Source: Caballeronia zhejiangensis (GTDB lineage: Bacteria > Pseudomonadota > Gammaproteobacteria > Burkholderiales > Burkholderiaceae). From it: a stretch of DNA of 42,591 bases. The stretch is from the NCBI RefSeq assembly GCF_000698575.1, contig NZ_JFHD01000037.1, forward strand, positions 1 through 42,591. Direction: 5' to 3'. Made by a program: the position numbers and the translations under genes. Of this stretch, positions 40,720 through 42,591 are shown in pieces. The notes beneath the pieces are model-generated. The model ran no database searches. It had not been told where the DNA came from and was given only the letters and a program-made list of their open reading frames with translations. Position 1 is the stretch's first letter. Every line of letters starts with the position of its first letter.

Positions 40720-41300
40720 TGGCGGGGAATGCGCGCTACACAGCCATACTTGACGCTTGTGTACTCTACTCCATCGCCCAGACAGATGCGCTGCTGAGTC
40801 TGGCGACCGCTGGGCTTTTCAGCGCGAAATGGTCGAGCAAGATCGAAGAAGAATGGATGCTGGCGCTTGTACAACGGCGCCCGGACTTGAAGGACAGGCT
40901 GTGGGTACGACGCGACGCAATGCGCGACGCCGTACCCGATTGGCAAGTGCTTGATGAAGCGTGGTCTCCGCTGGTCGAAAGTCTCAATCTCCCCGACGCC
41001 AACGACAGGCATGTTCTAGCGGCCGCCCTAGCCGGTCATGCGAATTGCATCGTCACCGCTAATGTCCGCGATTTCCCTCAAAGCGCTGTAGCGCCGTACG
41101 GAATTGAAATCGTACACCCCGATCGATTCATCGTGAACCAATGGGATCTTGAGCCGCTAGTCGCGATCTCATCATTCAAACGAATGCGTGCTCGACGCAA
41201 ACGACCACAAAGTTCAGTGGACGAATTCGCGACAGTGCTCGAACAAAATGAGCTGCCGATGACCGCTCAGAGAATTCGTGAAGCTGGCGAGCTGATCTAG
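40719..41300 (+). CDS. PIN-domain ribonuclease toxin
   Basis: A 193-residue PIN-fold protein, expected to cleave RNA with Mg2+. Acidic active-site residues are visible: D12 in ILDACVLYS, E44/E45 in KIEEEW, D93 and D96 in LPDANDRHVL, and D118 in ANVRDFP. The C-terminal 60 residues are an extra basic and helical tail (FKRMRARRKRPQSS) beyond the usual fold. Its ATG overlaps the antitoxin stop (TGATG). Confidence 0.9.
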   Translation: MAGNARYTAILDACVLYSIAQTDALLSLATAGLFSAKWSSKIEEEWMLALVQRRPDLKDRLWVRRDAMRDAVPDWQVLDEAWSPLVESLNLPDANDRHVLAAALAGHANCIVTANVRDFPQSAVAPYGIEIVHPDRFIVNQWDLEPLVAISSFKRMRARRKRPQSSVDEFATVLEQNELPMTAQRIREAGELI

Positions 41301-41551
41301 ACCCTGCGGCGCTCGTGCAGAGACCGCTGCTCCTCCGTAAATATCCGAAGCATTCGCCTCGGATTTAACATTTCGCATTACGTACGAATGTGTGGCAATG
41401 TTGCTTATGTCAATTGATGGTTGCGGTGGAAATGTGTTCCTTCGGGTCAACCGCTGTTTGACATGACGATTTTCCGAAACCTGCCTCCTGCGTTGCGCGA
41501 TACTTCGCGATAACACCGGACCCGCGATGATGCGCGCGAGCATGGAGCCGG

Positions 41552-41880
41552 CCGTATGTGAAGACGTGGGCGCAGAAGTATCGCGACCAGGGGCTTGTCG
41601 TCATAGGCGTGCTTGCACCGGAGTTTGCATCCGAGCGCAACGTCGATATCGTGAAAAAGGCGGTTCCTGATCTCGGTATCGACTATCCCGTTACGATCGA
41701 CAACAAGTTCGCGATATGGCGCGCGTCAAACAGTTTGCTGGCCGGCGCATTATTTCATCGACGCCAAGGGCGATATCCGCTATCACCACTTCGCCGACGG
41801 CCATTATGCAAACTCCGAGCAGGTGATTCAGCAACTGCTTGCCGACGAAGGCCACAGCGCCGCGGCTGCGATGGCGATGC
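41552..41880 (+). pseudogene. Truncated and frameshifted thioredoxin-like gene
   Basis: Resembles the redoxin domain of DipZ-type proteins: PYVKTWAQKYRDQGLVVIGV and FASERNVDIVKKAVPDLGID (frame of the ATG at 41558). The reading frame then shifts near 41750, where YFIDAKGDIRYHHFADGHYA continues in another frame. The N-terminal part with the CXXC active site is missing, so the gene is truncated at the left. It is followed directly by msrA-like sequence. Confidence 0.75.
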
Positions 41881-41887
41881 GCGCGAC

Positions 41888-42387
41888 GCATGGCACCTTC
41901 GCGGCATTAAGGAAGCGCTGTCGCGCTATCGGGGCGGCGCGGCCGGCACGGCGCAGATCGATCGCTTGAGCGAAGGCGATACCGGTCATGCGGAATCGGT
42001 GCGGATGCGCAGGTGTCGTCCGGCAAGCTGCTGCAGATCTTCTTTTCGGTCGCGCACAATCCGACGTAACTGAACTATCAAGGCCCCGATCACGGCACGC
42101 AATATCGCTCGGCCGTATTCCCGACGAACGCAGCGCAGCGCGAAATCGCCAATGCGTATATTGCGCAGCTCGACAAGGCGCATGTGTATGGCGGCAAGAT
42201 CGTCACGAAGATCGAAGACTACAAGGGCTTCTGTCCGGCCGAACGCTATCACCAGAACTATCTGACGGAGCATCCGGAAAGCCCTTATATCGCGATCAAC
42301 GATCTGCCGAAAGTGGCGAACCTGAAGCAGATGTATCCGGACGCCTATCGTCAGGACGAGGTGCTCGTGACGGTCGCATCCAAATAG
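41888..42387 (+). pseudogene. msrA: Broken msrA (peptide methionine sulfoxide reductase A)
   Basis: Fragments of MsrA occur in sequence: GIKEALSRYRGGAAGTAQ and LSEGDTGHAESVR, then after a frame shift VSSGKLLQIFFSVAHNPT, an in-frame TAA at 42067-42069 where CAA (Gln) is expected, and LNYQGPDHGTQYRSAVF to the end at YRQDEVLVTVASK. The catalytic-Cys region at the N-terminus is degraded. Several independent lesions show it is dead. It converges with and slightly overlaps the aminotransferase gene. Confidence 0.85.
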
Positions 42388-42591
42388 GCATCGACGATCG
42401 CGAGCACCTCGGGCATGTTGCGCCTGCCGAAGCCGAGGCGCACATGCTCGTCGCCGTGATCGACCAGCGTCGAGGGCAAGAGCAGCACGCCCGTGCGTTC
42501 GAGCAGTTCTGCGCAGAACCGCTCGGCGCTTTCGCGCTTCAACCGCACGAAACCGATCGTGCCCGCGCGCGGACGATGCCACTCGAAACGA
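42351..42591 (-). CDS. C-terminal end of a PLP-dependent aminotransferase, cut by window edge
   Basis: Eighty codons open to the window edge and end at 42351. The string RFEWHRPRAGTIGFVRL, then GVLLLPSTLVDHGDEHVRLG and FGRRNMPEVLAIVDAYL matches the C-terminal domain of class I/II aminotransferases, including the substrate-carboxylate-binding Arg in HVRLGFGR. Whether the gene is intact cannot be judged. It looks chromosomal in style and may mark the edge of the mobile region. Confidence 0.75.
   Translation of the reverse strand, partial: RFEWHRPRAGTIGFVRLKRESAERFCAELLERTGVLLLPSTLVDHGDEHVRLGFGRRNMPEVLAIVDAYLDATVTSTSS

Noticed and set aside
1..42591. CRISPR arrays, tRNA or rRNA genes
   Set aside because: No regularly spaced direct repeats of 25-40 bases and no cloverleaf or rRNA-like sequence were noticed by eye.

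Overview
The window looks like the backbone of a conjugative plasmid, or a plasmid-derived segment, from a Burkholderiaceae-type betaproteobacterium (Burkholderia, Paraburkholderia or Caballeronia-like). The host call is inference from GC-rich coding sequence and the style of the Rep, ParA/ParB, RES and MsrA proteins; no marker gene is present.

Layout. (1) 0-4.5 kb: a possible HEPN-like protein and a tyrosine recombinase (1871-3835) overlapped by an acidic-tailed partner gene. (2) 4.6-6.2 kb: mostly decayed coding sequence. (3) 6.2-10.3 kb: replication and partition, with a winged-helix replication initiator, ParB and ParA, all leftward, with palindromes upstream that are candidates for the centromere and the par operator. 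(4) 10.4-15.1 kb: cargo of unknown function, namely a trypsin-fold peptidase, a HEPN/SH3-like protein followed by a UDG-fold-like protein and a 56-residue basic protein, and a leftward trio of small genes including a BrxR-like winged-helix protein. (5) 15.4-16.8 kb: remnants of an ISL3-type and an IS21-type insertion sequence. (6) 17.2-24.5 kb: mobilisation region with the gene order of IncW plasmid R388: stbC-stbB-stbA (leftward), oriT with a recognisable nic site, then trwA-like, a small gene, trwB coupling protein and trwC MobF relaxase-helicase (rightward). (7) 24.5-35.7 kb: a leftward type IV secretion operon, virB2-3-4-5-(lipoprotein)-(small membrane protein)-6-8-9-10-11-1-trbM plus a terminal small membrane protein. 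(8) 35.8-41.3 kb: divergent Arc-type repressors with an operator array, an RHH protein, HU, a RES-type toxin-antitoxin pair, a decayed ParE toxin, and a PIN toxin with an excisionase-like antitoxin. (9) 41.5-42.6 kb: a truncated thioredoxin-like gene and a broken msrA, then the 3' end of an aminotransferase gene, which resemble chromosomal genes.

How it fits together. StbA/B/C and the TrwA-like protein flank oriT; TrwC would nick the minus strand between positions 19094 and 19095, TrwB would dock the relaxosome to the VirB channel, and ParAB, StbABC and the toxin-antitoxin pairs would stabilise the replicon. The nic orientation means DNA to the left (stb, then the 10-15 kb cargo) enters a recipient first and the trw/virB genes enter last. 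The least explained material, the HEPN/UDG-like cassette, the peptidase and the winged-helix trio, therefore lies in the leading region, where plasmids often carry anti-defence or early-establishment genes. Any such role here is inference.
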